DNA from: Candidatus Hydrogenedentota bacterium
GTDB lineage: Bacteria; Hydrogenedentota; Hydrogenedentia; Hydrogenedentales; SLHB01
Length of the DNA stretch: 57,116 nucleotides
Assembly: GCA_016215105.1 (NCBI GenBank)
Contig: JACRLJ010000061.1
Coordinates: forward strand, 1-57,116
Reading direction: 5' to 3'
The notes beneath the pieces are model-generated. The model was not told the DNA's origin. It did no database searches and was given only the letters and a program-made list of their open reading frames with translations. This document shows positions 16,138 through 26,200 of this stretch, one piece after another (the stretch's first letter is position 1; each line of letters begins with the position of its first letter). The translations under genes were made by a program, and so were the position numbers.

Positions 16138-17979
16138 TCAGGCGCCGGGGCAGAACAGCACGCGGAGCGCGCGCGGCGGCAGTTGGGCGCGCGTCGGATT
16201 CGCGCCGGCAACGGGCTGCGCGGTTTCCGGATCTATCCATTGTCCGGGACCGTGCGCGGCGACGGTCAGCGCGCTATCTATAGGTTCGGGCGCCTCGTTC
16301 GCGAACACGTAGACATCGCCTTCGGGATGCTTCAAATGAAGATAGCGGAGGCCGGAGTTCTTCGGCGTTATCGTGATATCGGCGGGGACGAGCTTGTCCA
16401 GCGCAACGACCAGGGACAGGGCGTCGGCCGCGGGAGGGGCCACTCCTGCGGCGGGATCGACATACGCCAAGACACGGCCGGAATCGAGCATGGGTTTGAG
16501 CGCGCGCAACACGTCAGGAGTGATGTATTCGGCGCCGTCGATGACTAGCGCCTTGTATTCCATGTCCTGAATGCGGATCGCTTCGGAGGACACGCGGCAA
16601 CTGTTCTTCAAGGCGTCCGTGTCGAGGTAGTTGAAGTCGCGCTGGCTCTCGAATAACACTCGAGCGGCGCGCCACGGCAGTTTGTTCGGCGCCCCGAGAA
16701 TGGCGATAGAGCAGACCTGCCTGCCCTGCGACAAGAGCCAGCACATGCGGCGGCAGAAATCGGCGTAGGTCTTGTAGCCGTCCCACCACGTGTTGTTGGG
16801 ACCAACGTCGGGCGGCCGCTCGTTGCGGCGGTCGCCACGAACCGAGTAGTAGAAGGCATGGGGCGTGAGCAGGTTTACGCCCCTCACGAAAAGCCAGTTG
16901 GTGATCCAGCGCATCTCGTCGTAGGTGAACTCCCAGCCGTAGGCGCCGAAACACTCGTTGAGATTGCGCGCGCGGCCATAGTGCCGCTGCGCCGACGCGC
17001 TGCACTTGGCCATGGTGGACTGGCCGCCTTCGATGCTCTTGTCTTTGAACGGCTCGATGTAGCGCCAGACGATGTCCTGTCCGGGGATGTGGAAGAAGCG
17101 TTCGACGCCGATGTCGTCGGGTCCCGCGGGGTGGCCGGTGAGGGCGATCTTGTGGTCCGCGCACCAACGGCTGTACGGCGCGTAGTACGCCTCGGCGAGC
17201 CGCGCGTTGATGGCCGTGTTGAATTCGCGCCGGTATTTCTCCGCGTCTGGAGCGGTGTCGTCCCACAGCGCGCCCAGTTTGGGGCGGAAATCGTACCCTA
17301 GATAGTCGTGTAGAAAATGATCCAAGTCCCAGGTCCACGGACGGACGTCCTTGCGGCCTCCGCGTCCGAGAACGTTGGGCTCGTCGGTGAAGATGGCGCG
17401 CACCGTCTTGCCGAAGTGCTCCTTAAGCGCTTCGTGATGTTTGTCGTGAACCAAATGGAGAAAGCTCGCGGTAGACTCGGGATTCAAGATATCGCCGGAC
17501 GGCGGCGCGTCGGGATGAGCGTCGTCCTGGCCGTAATGGGCGCCGCGGATGGTTCCCATCGAGCGGCAATTCACGTAGATCCAGTCGGCGTCTTTGGCCA
17601 CGATGTATTCATCGCCCGCCAAGGGTCCTGGCTTGCGCCGATCAATACAGCGCGTGGCGTGACGCGGGTTGGCCGCGACCACCTGGCCCGCACAGGACCC
17701 CGATGGGTACATAGCCTCGTCGTAAAGAATAACGATCATGTTCTTGGATGCGGCGTAATCCACCGCGATCTTCAGAAAGCGAAGGTAGGCCTCGCCCATG
17801 AACTCGATAGACTTGGGAAGGCCAAGACGCAAGTGCGGGATGAAGCCGTACACGCCGTGCGCCTCGAAATCGTCGATCTGGCGCTTGAGTTCGGCTTCGG
17901 TGAGGTCGTCGTTCCAAAACCAGAACGGCACGAGCGTGTACTCGCGCGGGGAATTGTGAAATGTATCCAACCAGGACAT
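16138..17979 (-). CDS. GH106-like glycosyl hydrolase
   Basis: This 613-residue protein begins with PFWFWNDDLTEAELKRQIDDF and continues with GVYGFIPHLRLGLP and VILYDEAMYPSG, patterns of the alpha-L-rhamnosidase (GH106)-like TIM-barrel family. It is shorter than characterised GH106 enzymes, lacking much of the C-terminal beta-sandwich. RAIFTDEPN, GHPAGPDD and GAYGWEFTYDEMRW may contribute the acidic active site. A glutamine-amidotransferase-like subdomain follows (YKALVIDGAEYITPDVLRALKPML). It has no signal peptide, so it probably acts on imported glycosides. Substrate unproven. Confidence 0.65.
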   Translation of the reverse strand: MSWLDTFHNSPREYTLVPFWFWNDDLTEAELKRQIDDFEAHGVYGFIPHLRLGLPKSIEFMGEAYLRFLKIAVDYAASKNMIVILYDEAMYPSGSCAGQVVAANPRHATRCIDRRKPGPLAGDEYIVAKDADWIYVNCRSMGTIRGAHYGQDDAHPDAPPSGDILNPESTASFLHLVHDKHHEALKEHFGKTVRAIFTDEPNVLGRGGRKDVRPWTWDLDHFLHDYLGYDFRPKLGALWDDTAPDAEKYRREFNTAINARLAEAYYAPYSRWCADHKIALTGHPAGPDDIGVERFFHIPGQDIVWRYIEPFKDKSIEGGQSTMAKCSASAQRHYGRARNLNECFGAYGWEFTYDEMRWITNWLFVRGVNLLTPHAFYYSVRGDRRNERPPDVGPNNTWWDGYKTYADFCRRMCWLLSQGRQVCSIAILGAPNKLPWRAARVLFESQRDFNYLDTDALKNSCRVSSEAIRIQDMEYKALVIDGAEYITPDVLRALKPMLDSGRVLAYVDPAAGVAPPAADALSLVVALDKLVPADITITPKNSGLRYLHLKHPEGDVYVFANEAPEPIDSALTVAAHGPGQWIDPETAQPVAGANPTRAQLPPRALRVLFCPGA

Positions 17980-18018
17980 ACGTGCCTTTTACTCCCGGCC
18001 TAGCCGCGACTTACGGAC

Positions 18019-18615
18019 TCAGACGTCCTCCGGCGCGGTCTCTTTCGCCTTGTTCGTTACTTTGTTCGACTCGACAGCGCAGATTAGAGCTCGCCAGGCC
18101 ACAGAAATAGAGGCAGTGAATAATCCCAAGAGTCCCAAGAGTCCGGCAAACTGTAATGCGCCGTAATACGGTTGCGGAGAAGAAGAAGGAAGAAGCGCAC
18201 CCAGCAGACACCCGAGTAAAGCGCCAACCAGGGCTCCGTTCAAGATGCTCAGCGGGATTGATATCCACCATCGCCGCGGAAGATTAGGTCGCCTGGATCG
18301 CCATATTCGTTCAACCCCCGCCGAGATCAGTTTGAGCATACCTCCCATGACGCTGAGCATAGGTATGCCGTAGATGATCCATAGTACCGCTACAATTTTT
18401 AACGGGTGGGCATAGAAGTAATAATAGGCGAGGATAAATATGCCAACGCCAAAGCCGCTCAAAGCCCCCGCCAAGAACCCGCGAACGAGTCGGCCAAAAA
18501 TCGAACGCCATGGAAGAGTTTGTGTTGGACGTACGGATTCCGATTCGACGTTACCGGCCTCCAGCAGCCATCTTCGGGACTTTGATAAACCGCCACCACT
18601 TTGCCCAACGGTCAA
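18019..18615 (-). CDS. small hypothetical membrane protein
   Basis: This protein of up to 198 residues has about four hydrophobic helices (ALSGFGVGIFILAYYYFY, VAVLWIIYGIPMLSVMGGML, SILNGALVGALLGCLLGALL, ALQFAGLLGLLGLFTASISV) and a charged tail. I do not recognise the family. The open frame starts with TTG 18615, overlapping the stop of the small gene upstream (TTGA), which suggests coupling; no better start is apparent before the first helix. Confidence 0.6.
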   Translation of the reverse strand: MTVGQSGGGLSKSRRWLLEAGNVESESVRPTQTLPWRSIFGRLVRGFLAGALSGFGVGIFILAYYYFYAHPLKIVAVLWIIYGIPMLSVMGGMLKLISAGVERIWRSRRPNLPRRWWISIPLSILNGALVGALLGCLLGALLPSSSPQPYYGALQFAGLLGLLGLFTASISVAWRALICAVESNKVTNKAKETAPEDV

Positions 18616-18746
18616 TGGACTGCTTCCCCCATTCCGTCCAATTGCCTGACGGTTTGTTCCGGCGAGAGTCCCGTGTATTTCTCGGCAAACCGTGCCTGCG
18701 CTTGCCGTTTGAACTTGAGGTAGTCGAAGTCTTTCTCTGTCTTCAC
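18612..18746 (-). CDS. small 44-residue antitoxin-like hypothetical protein
   Basis: From GTG 18746, preceded by GAAGG at good spacing, the product is charged and helical (KTEKDFDYLKFKRQAQARF, SPEQTVRQLDG). The KTEKDFD start followed by a short basic helix resembles small proteins found as the first gene of toxin-antitoxin-like pairs. However, the overlapping downstream gene encodes a membrane protein rather than a known toxin. The family assignment is inference. Confidence 0.5.
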   Translation of the reverse strand: MKTEKDFDYLKFKRQAQARFAEKYTGLSPEQTVRQLDGMGEAVH

Positions 18747-18914
18747 ACCGGACGACCTTCGTTGTGCGTCCCCAGAATGTTCGCAGTCTCTTACGGCAAT
18801 TCTAGTCCCACGACGGAATGCTGTCAACGTATCCGCAGGCCGAAAGCCCGCATGGAGCTGCGTTGTCCCAGTTTTTCCTCATGAACAATGAAGATCCCGA
18901 TCACAATTCGGCCC

Positions 18915-19093
18915 TAAAGTAGACGCGCCGTCTCGCCGCGTCGGCTGGGGCGCTGCGACCTCGCCCGCGCGACATCTCTATTGAGGAGGCGATTCCGCTT
19001 CAGTTCGTACGAGTCAGTGCGCCTACGACGGCCGTCGTTACTTACCACGCTACCGGCGCCCCGATGACGCGGCGAGACGGCGCGTCCACTTTA
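18915..19093. repeat. 179-bp fold-back element with 28-bp inverted ends
   Basis: The left arm 18915-18942 starts TAAAGTAGACGCGCCGTCTC. The reverse complement of the right arm 19066-19093 matches it at 27 of 28 positions. A third related copy is inside a coding leader at 55369-55397. The interior holds no recognisable gene. The structure resembles a MITE or paired REP element; no target-site duplication was established. Confidence 0.75.
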
Positions 19094-19232
19094 AGCATGC
19101 CAGGGCATGACGGCGATATCCTCATGCGTAGAAAAGCCGAGGTCCGGTTTCGTGGACGCGGGTTGGCTAACGGCCTCGAGGCGTACCAGACGAGCTGCAA
19201 GTGATTTGAATGCGCCGCCGAAGCGCGATTCA

Positions 19233-19261
19233 TTGACTTGCGCGGGGGCGCTTGGTACCAT
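19233..19261 (+). promoter_or_regulatory. predicted promoter for the Gfo/Idh/MocA gene
   Basis: TTGACT and TACCAT are separated by 17 bp and end 51 bp before the start codon. Confidence 0.45.
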
Positions 19262-19312
19262 GCGGCGTTTCACACCACGTTTGCACAGTCATTTTGCGGA
19301 GGAGAGCGTGCA

Positions 19313-20302
19313 ATGTCAAAAGCTAAGAAGATTCGTGTGGGCTTCATCGGGGCCGGTGGTATTTCCATTGGTCATTTCCAGCGGTTGCACGAGACGAAAA
19401 AGGCCGAAGTGGTGGCGCTGAACGAGCCGAGTCAGAAGTCGCTCGAAAATCTGGCGCGTCATTGTCCCGGATCCGACAAGCTGCCGGTGTTCAACGACTA
19501 TAAGGCGATGATCAACGATGTGCCTCTCGACGCGGTGGTGGTTCAGAGCCCGCACACGTTGCACTACGAGCAGATCGATTTCTGTCTGAGCAAGGGGTTG
19601 CACGTCCTTTCCGAGAAACCGATGACCTGCACCATCAAACACGCAAACGCGCTGATTGCGCGCGCGAAGCAGTCCAAGCGGATTCTGATGATTTCGTATC
19701 AGCGGCACTTCGATCCCAATTTCCGTTATATGCGCGAGCAAATCGCCAAAGGCGCGTTGGGCGAAGTGCAGTTTGTGCAGGCGATTCAGTCACAGGAGTG
19801 GTTGCGCGCGGTGAAGGGCACCTGGCGGCAGACCATGGCCCTCTCGGGCGGCGGTCAGCTCAACGATTCCGGAAGTCACCTGGTGGACATTGTCATGTGG
19901 GTCACGGGCATGAAAGTCAAGACGGTATTCGCCAAGATAGACAACTTCGGGACGGAAGTGGACATTAACTCGTCGCTGTCGATGCAATTTGAGAATGGCG
20001 CACTGGGCAGCATGTCGGTGATCGGCAACGCGCCGTCGTGGTACGAAGATCACTCGATCGTCGGCAGCAAGGGCGCGTTGTACCTTCGTCAGGGCATCGG
20101 TTTGATTCATCAAGACGCAGTGGGCAAGCCGATAACCGTGAAGCTGCCGAAGTACACGAAGAATCCGGATTCGAACTTCATCGATTCGATCCTTGGCAAG
20201 GATAGCCCGCAGACGCCGCCCGAGTGCGGATTGCGGACCATTGAAGTGACCGAGGCGGCATGGAAGTCGGCCAAGAACGGCAAGCCAGTGCAGGTTCCGT
20301 AG
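19313..20302 (+). CDS. Gfo/Idh/MocA family oxidoreductase
   Basis: This 329-residue NAD(P)-dependent sugar or cyclitol dehydrogenase-like protein has an N-terminal Rossmann motif (VGFIGAGGISIGHF), the family EKP motif (HVLSEKPMTC), and the catalytic-region pattern GGGQLNDSGSHLVDIVMW, in which the Asp/His pair normally contacts substrate. It has no Tat signal, so it is cytosolic. ATG 19313 follows GGAGGAG. Substrate unknown; such genes are numerous in lineages that degrade complex sugars. Confidence 0.92.
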   Translation: MSKAKKIRVGFIGAGGISIGHFQRLHETKKAEVVALNEPSQKSLENLARHCPGSDKLPVFNDYKAMINDVPLDAVVVQSPHTLHYEQIDFCLSKGLHVLSEKPMTCTIKHANALIARAKQSKRILMISYQRHFDPNFRYMREQIAKGALGEVQFVQAIQSQEWLRAVKGTWRQTMALSGGGQLNDSGSHLVDIVMWVTGMKVKTVFAKIDNFGTEVDINSSLSMQFENGALGSMSVIGNAPSWYEDHSIVGSKGALYLRQGIGLIHQDAVGKPITVKLPKYTKNPDSNFIDSILGKDSPQTPPECGLRTIEVTEAAWKSAKNGKPVQVP

Positions 20303-20344
20303 GGTTCCAACGCTTGTGCGGGTGACGCCGGGAGAGTTTCCGTA

Positions 20345-22639
20345 GTGCCGTTCTTGCTTGTGGTGATTGGCTTGGTTGGAGCGTCCAAGGCTGGGTTTTG
20401 GTGTTGGACTCGGCGGCTGAGGACAGCCGCCCTCCCATTCGCCTCGGCGGGGCTATGGTGTTGGACTCGGCGGCTGAGGACAGTCGCCCTCCCATTCGCC
20501 TTGGCGAGGCTATGGTGTTGGACTCGGCGGCTGAGGACAGCCGCCCTCCCATTCGCTTCGACGTGGTCCAATGTTCGAAACCGGGTTGGCCGAGTTCTCC
20601 TATTCGGCGCCACTGTGGCCTCGCCTGTCACGGCGCCGTGGCCCGAGGCGGACACCTATCTTACCGCGCACTACGCGGAAATGGCCGGCAAGTATGGGGA
20701 CGCGGTAACGGCCTACACGAAATGCGCGGCGGACGACACTCCTTTGGCTCCCTATGCGCGTGTGCGCGCCGCGTATTGCCGCGGGTTGGCGGGCGACTTT
20801 GACGGCGCGATGAAGGATTACGACGCGGCGCTGCCGCAGGGGGCTTCCGGGCCGTGGGTGCGCATGGCGCAGGCGCAACGCGCTTCGCTCCTGGTGCGTC
20901 ACGGTCAGCATGCCGAGGCGGCGGCGCTCTACGCGGGGGCCTTGTCAGTTTCGCCGAAACGGTGGTGGCTCGACGCGTACGAATGGCAAGCGGCGGAGAA
21001 CTGCATGGCCACTCCCGAAACCCTGGGGCAAGGCTTTGCGTTCTATCGCGGGGTCTTGGCGACCACGCGGCGCCGGGATCCGCGCGTTCAGGCGGCGCTG
21101 AAACTCAGCGTTTCGCCCAGCAACGACGATCGATTGTTGGCCGTAGCCGCATTCCTGCGCGGTTCAGCGAACAAAGAGGCGGCGGTGTGCATGGCGACGG
21201 TTCCGGCGGGGGCGATCGAAGCCGGTGAACAGACCGCGCGGTACCAGTACCTCATGGGCCGGCTGCTGATTCAGACCAATCAGGTCCCGAAAGGCCGCGA
21301 GGCGTTCCAGCAGGCGTTGGCGGCGGCGCCGTCGACGCCGTGGGCGCGGCTGGCGCTGTCACATCTTGCCCGGAGTTACGTAACGACCAATGAGGCCGAG
21401 GCCGCCGCGGCTGCGTTCGCGCAGCTCTTGAACGATTATCCGGACACCGAGGAGACCGGTGACGCGCTGTGGTGGTACGCGGAACGGTTGGCCGGATCGA
21501 AGACGCCAAAACCGGCCATTGCGCAGTACGCGCTGCTGGCGACGACATGTCCCAGCCACGAACGCGCGGACGACGCGCAGCTTGCGGCGGGCCGCCTGGC
21601 CAAGAGTCTGGGGAGCAAAGACGAATCGTTGCGACTGTTCGGTGAATTCGCGAAACGTTTCCCTTCCAGCCCGCTGCTGAGCGAGGCGCTGTTTTGGTCG
21701 GGCCGGCTTCGCGAGGCGGGCGGTGACGCGAAAGGCGCCCGCGCGGATTATGCGCGCGCAGCGAAGACGGGTCTCGGCAACTACTACGGGCATCGCGCGT
21801 TCGAGCGCGCGAGCGGCCTCGGCGACAAGAAGGCCGCGTCGTGCCCGAATCTCAAGGTGGACGGTAAGCGCTCCTTTGTCCGCCCTCTGCCCATTGCGGC
21901 GGACGCTCCAACGCCGGTTCCGGCGGAGTTGACGGACGATCCGCGAAGCATACGTCTGCGTTTTTTTGCGGCGCATGGTCTCGAGGAAGCCGAATGGGAG
22001 GCGCTCGAACTTGCGCAGACACCGCGCACCGGCGAGGGGGAAACCGAAGCGTGGTACCAGTTCCTCGGCGAGTCCGGGCTGGCGTTCAGCGCGTGGGAAC
22101 TGGCGGACGCGGCGAAGTGGGGACAAGAGCAGGGTCAGGCGACGCTGGCGCGTCAGCGGCTGAGCTATGCCCGCGCGTACAGGCCGATTCTCGTCCAGAT
22201 TGGAAAGGACACCGGCGTCGACCCGTTCCTGGTGGCGGCCGTTGCCCGGCAGGAGAGCACATTCCGTCCCGCGCTTACGTCCTCGGCGGGGGCGCGCGGC
22301 GTGATGCAGATTATGCCTGGCACAGCCAAGGCGATTGTGAAATCGAATCCGGAATTCGCGCCAGAGGACGCGGAGCGTTTGGAGGATCCCACGGTTGCGC
22401 TGCGCATGGGGGCGAGTTACCTGTCGAGTGTGCTCGAACGCTCGAACGGCAACGTGGTGTATGCTGTCGCGTCGTACAACGCGGGGCCGGGAAACGTGTC
22501 CAAATGGCGAAAGGCGAACCCGAGCGCGGATCTGGAGACGTTTGTCGAGATGATTCCGTTTGCGGAGACACGGGATTATGTGAAGCGGGTGCTGGGCAAC
22601 TACGCGGCGTATCATAGCCTTTACGCCGGGGTGGATTAG
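20345..22639 (+). CDS. SLT-type lytic transglycosylase with TPR-like repeats
   Basis: This protein should cleave peptidoglycan between MurNAc and GlcNAc in the periplasm. The C-terminal SLT domain (about residues 620-755) has VARQESTFRPALTSSAGARG with catalytic Glu637, GVMQIMPGTA and ASYNAGPGNV. The middle ~500 residues are TPR-like helices (ARARYAR-type units, YARVRAAYCRGLAGDFDGAM), as in Slt70. The start is odd: GTG 20345, preceded by GGGAGA, opens a hydrophobic stretch (LLVVIGLVGASKA), followed by three 19-residue repeats (WCWTRRLRTAALPFA-type) encoded by tandem intergenic-type repeat DNA, then a second export-like segment (VGRVLLFGATVASPVTA). No ATG, GTG or TTG lies in frame between the repeats and the mature domain. 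Confidence 0.88.
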   Translation: MPFLLVVIGLVGASKAGFWCWTRRLRTAALPFASAGLWCWTRRLRTVALPFALARLWCWTRRLRTAALPFASTWSNVRNRVGRVLLFGATVASPVTAPWPEADTYLTAHYAEMAGKYGDAVTAYTKCAADDTPLAPYARVRAAYCRGLAGDFDGAMKDYDAALPQGASGPWVRMAQAQRASLLVRHGQHAEAAALYAGALSVSPKRWWLDAYEWQAAENCMATPETLGQGFAFYRGVLATTRRRDPRVQAALKLSVSPSNDDRLLAVAAFLRGSANKEAAVCMATVPAGAIEAGEQTARYQYLMGRLLIQTNQVPKGREAFQQALAAAPSTPWARLALSHLARSYVTTNEAEAAAAAFAQLLNDYPDTEETGDALWWYAERLAGSKTPKPAIAQYALLATTCPSHERADDAQLAAGRLAKSLGSKDESLRLFGEFAKRFPSSPLLSEALFWSGRLREAGGDAKGARADYARAAKTGLGNYYGHRAFERASGLGDKKAASCPNLKVDGKRSFVRPLPIAADAPTPVPAELTDDPRSIRLRFFAAHGLEEAEWEALELAQTPRTGEGETEAWYQFLGESGLAFSAWELADAAKWGQEQGQATLARQRLSYARAYRPILVQIGKDTGVDPFLVAAVARQESTFRPALTSSAGARGVMQIMPGTAKAIVKSNPEFAPEDAERLEDPTVALRMGASYLSSVLERSNGNVVYAVASYNAGPGNVSKWRKANPSADLETFVEMIPFAETRDYVKRVLGNYAAYHSLYAGVD
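20399..20569 (+). repeat. three tandem 57-bp repeats inside a coding leader
   Basis: Units start at 20399, 20456 and 20513, each with the hairpin GGCGGCTGAGGACAGCCGCC (one T/C difference in unit 2). The period of 57 is a multiple of three, so the frame of the transglycosylase stays open and gains 19 residues per unit. Confidence 0.85.
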
Positions 22640-22647
22640 CTGCGAGG

Positions 22648-22699
22648 CGGACCGGTCGGACCGGTCGGACAGGTCGGACAGGTCGGACAGGTCGGACAG
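22648..22699. repeat. tandem 9-bp GGTCGGACA repeats
   Basis: Five to six units of GGTCGGACA or GGTCGGACC lie directly after the transglycosylase stop. They belong to the same family as 7461-7512. Confidence 0.8.
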
Positions 22700-22736
22700 A
22701 CTGCGGGAGGCATAATTGGCTTGAGTTGCGTCTTGG

Positions 22737-22783
22737 GCGCCCCGGTGGCCCGCGCTCGTCGAGCGCGGGCGTACTTGTGCGGC
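22737..22783. repeat. structured intergenic repeat with GCGTACTTG tail, copy 1
   Basis: CCCGCGCTC, loop GTC, GAGCGCGGG, then CGTACTTGTGCGGC. The copy at 38805-38850 has CCTGCGCTC/GAGCGCAGG with the same tail; the differing stem base pair is exchanged on both sides, so pairing is kept. Confidence 0.7.
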
Positions 22784-23009
22784 TGAATGAGTTGGATTCT
22801 GTCGCATGGGCGCTTTAGACTGCTACAGGGAGACCGGCGCAAGCGCTGCGTATCATTAGACTAACGATTTGCCGCCCCGCTGGTAGGATGAGTTGGAGGT
22901 ATGGAGGCGCTGGAAACTGTTGACACCAGTACACAATCGAGCAGGGTTGCGAAAAGCGCCATAGGTGCTTAACCTCATGATGTGTACGGAATTGCGCAGG
23001 TTTTATTTA

Positions 23010-23038
23010 TTGACACAAATAGCTTTCTATGCTATAAG
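23010..23038 (+). promoter_or_regulatory. strong sigma-70-type promoter for the CTERM operon
   Basis: A perfect TTGACA, 17-bp spacer and TATAAG lie in an AT-rich patch within otherwise GC-rich DNA. The first downstream gene is the giant Calx-beta/IPT protein (start about 250 bp downstream). Confidence 0.75.
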
Positions 23039-23288
23039 AGTTTAGACGTGTTTTCTCGACGATGGACTAGAACAAGGGATACATCGTTGCTATACTGAGT
23101 GAGGCTGGTGGGCCAAGACGCAGGAGCGATCCGTGACGTTGCAGAGAAATCGAGCAAAGCGCCGGGGGAGACGCGTCGCGCTTTCCGCGCCCGCCGTTCT
23201 GGCTGATACCTTGGAATCGAACGTGAATCTTGCTATGGCGCCGGTTCGGCGCGGTGTCCCATCTGTTTTCCAACGGAGGTGTTTCCAC

Positions 23289-26200
23289 GTGCGTAATCAA
23301 TTCAGCCTCCTCCGAGGCGCCGGTCTAGCGATTGTGCTTCTAGCGACAGGGTTGTTTTGGACGCCGTCGGCGCAGGCGCAGCTGTCGATAGACTTCAGCG
23401 CGGCCACGTACACCGGCGCGGAAGGCACCGCGATCGATGTGACGATCAACATATCGGCGGCTCCAGGCGCAGGGAATTCGGCGTCCGTAGATTATGCTTG
23501 TGTAGGCGGCACGGCAGTGCCCGGCCGCGACTACACGCCAGTCAGCGGTACGGCGAATTTTGGCGCGACGACTACCAGCGTGACGTTTTCCATACCGACG
23601 TTCGCGAATGACTGGATAGTATGCGATCCGACCGTCATTGTGCGATTGAGTAATCCGATTGGGAACGGCGTGGCCGTAATTCTGGGAACACAGAACAATG
23701 ACGCTCCCACGATTGTCACCATAACGAAAGAAGCGCCGTCTACCGCGACCGTCACGGCCGAAGACCACATACGAGACGCCGAAGGACTGCTTCCGCTGGA
23801 GGACTGGGTACCGCTTTTTACATTCACGCTCACGACGGCACAGGACCAGCCGGCGTATCGCAGAGTTCAGCAGCTTGTCTATGATATCAAGCACGACGGA
23901 TTTCCGGACCCTCGTCCGTATGACACCGTTGGGGGGCATCCGCCCCAGGACACCATACAAGAATTCGCCATTGTTCAAGACGGCGGTCCGGATGGAAAGC
24001 CCGACGGCGAACTGAGTTTTGTGTGGGACTCCTCCCCCATTTACCGATGGAACAATGCTGGCGCGCCCTACGGGACAGTGACCGATACTGGCGCCACTCT
24101 CGAATATAACCTCGACCTTTCGACTGGCCCGTTCGCGTTGACTCCCGCGCCGGATACCGGTAACCAATACTTCGTTGTCGTGCGCACGTCGGCGTATTGG
24201 TTCAATCGGCTGACAATGAGCGCGAACCTGCAATTCCTCCGGCTGATTGATGTTCATGGGGTGTTTCCCTTTAACTGCGACGGTAAGCCCGTGGACTCGT
24301 ATCCCGAAAAGATACCGTGGGTCGCGAGTGAAAAGGGGTATTCGTCGAGTTTTGCGGTACATGACGTCACCAGCGGCCCCGCAGCAGGGCTCGCAAACAG
24401 ACTGAATCCCTGGTACGCGAACGCGTGGAACTATCCGAAGTATTTGTACACGCCGTTTGCGGAACGGCTTCGCCCCCGCTATGACAAAGTGGGCAACTTC
24501 TTCGACCTGGTCACGGGAGAGTGGATGGATGTGCGCAATCTATTCCCGCTCGAACAGTGGAATGCAGTAATTGGAATCACTGCGCACGGCGCGGAAAAGA
24601 CGGTAGATGATGACCCGACCGCGACTGGGAACAAGATATCGTTTCCTGGTGAGATGGACGAAGTGAACGTGGTGCTGACCGATATCGGCGCCGACCCTCT
24701 GGTACCGGGCAGCGGCGGTTTTGACCCGCGTACTGCATTGCACACCGTAACCGACGAGGGAAATGTCTTTACTGGAACCGATACCCATCACGCAAAGGGC
24801 AATGACTTTGCATTCAGCGGGCTTTGGGTGTTCCACGATACCAACGGAAACAACATTTTCGATCCACCGATACAATCGAACACCGCCGGCGTCGAATTCG
24901 TGGACTTCCCGTTATGGCCGTATGGCACCTTCGTTAACGGGCAACAGGTATTTGGTATCCACGAGTGGGAGTACGTGAGTTTTCCTCCGGACGGCGGGGA
25001 TCCGTGGTGGAAGATGAAACTCCAGTTCTTTGATGGACGCCGCAGGGCCGCCGGCGAAACGCCCACCGGGTATCTGGACCCCACACCGCATGCGTTTGCG
25101 TCGGGCCCTTACATTCCCAGCGATCACTTCCACAATTACTTTGTGGTAGTTCGTCCGGACAGCGGCTACCAGGACGTTTCACTGTTACCGGGTGACGGAA
25201 CGGGGATGCCCGCCGGCGCCGACTTGAGAGCGTTCATCGAGCCACGCCGCTACAATGCATTCAAGGGCCAAGAGGATGGCGGTATCCATTTCACCCTGCA
25301 ACGTCCGATTCTTTGGGAGCCGTGGCAGAACAATTCAGAATGGACCGCGTCGGAACCTTGGTGGCCACAGCGCACATTGAACGCGAATAACGCGAAACCA
25401 ATTCGCAATGCGGTCGAAATTCACGACTTGGTCCTCACTTACTCCAGCGATAATACCTACGATCGAATCACCAACGTCGACTACAGCAATTCGAGCATGA
25501 TCGACACGAACGGTCTACCATCGTCATACGCTTTTGGCAGCAGCACTTTTGACACGTGGTTGGATCCGTTCGGACTACTGCAAGGGCAGTTCCATTACGG
25601 TCAGAGCGTTGGCACAGTGACGTGGCAAATGTACTTTTATGGCACTTTCCCTGGAAATGTGGCTGTTTTCAACACCGATTGGCACTCGAAATTCCAGTAC
25701 CCCTACGAGACGGCGCCGTTCTTCAACCCGTTCTTTGACGGTACGGCGATGCCCCCGCGGTCGATCTTCTTTTCGAACCCGCCCGCGCAGCCAACACTGC
25801 CGGACTACTCGACGTGGATATCCAATGTCGGGCCGTCCGGGCTTGCTCCCGGGAGATATCCTTCGGCGGCCGACTGGCCCTTGGCGCAACGCGCGACCCG
25901 AATACTCAAGCAGCACATTGACATCGATGGTCCGGCGACCGCCATTCTGGGCATCAATCTAGTCGGAGTCGATGACCCGGTCACGAACCGTATTGCGCCG
26001 ATGTCGTTGAGCGAGATCACTGTTGCGATATACGGGTCCGAATTCTTACCGGCCGACTTGGCCACGCTGAATGCCCAGGGGGCTGCGAGTTCGGGTGTCG
26101 CGCTCTACGAGGATTCAGACGGCAATGGTGTGTACGCTGGTGACCTCGGGGGGGACCAAGTGGTGACGCTGCAAGGACTGGCGTGGCGCACTACCCCGGA

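Noticed and set aside
22643-22705. Tandem 9-bp repeats as a CRISPR array
   Set aside because: Units are contiguous with no unique spacers and no cas genes are present.
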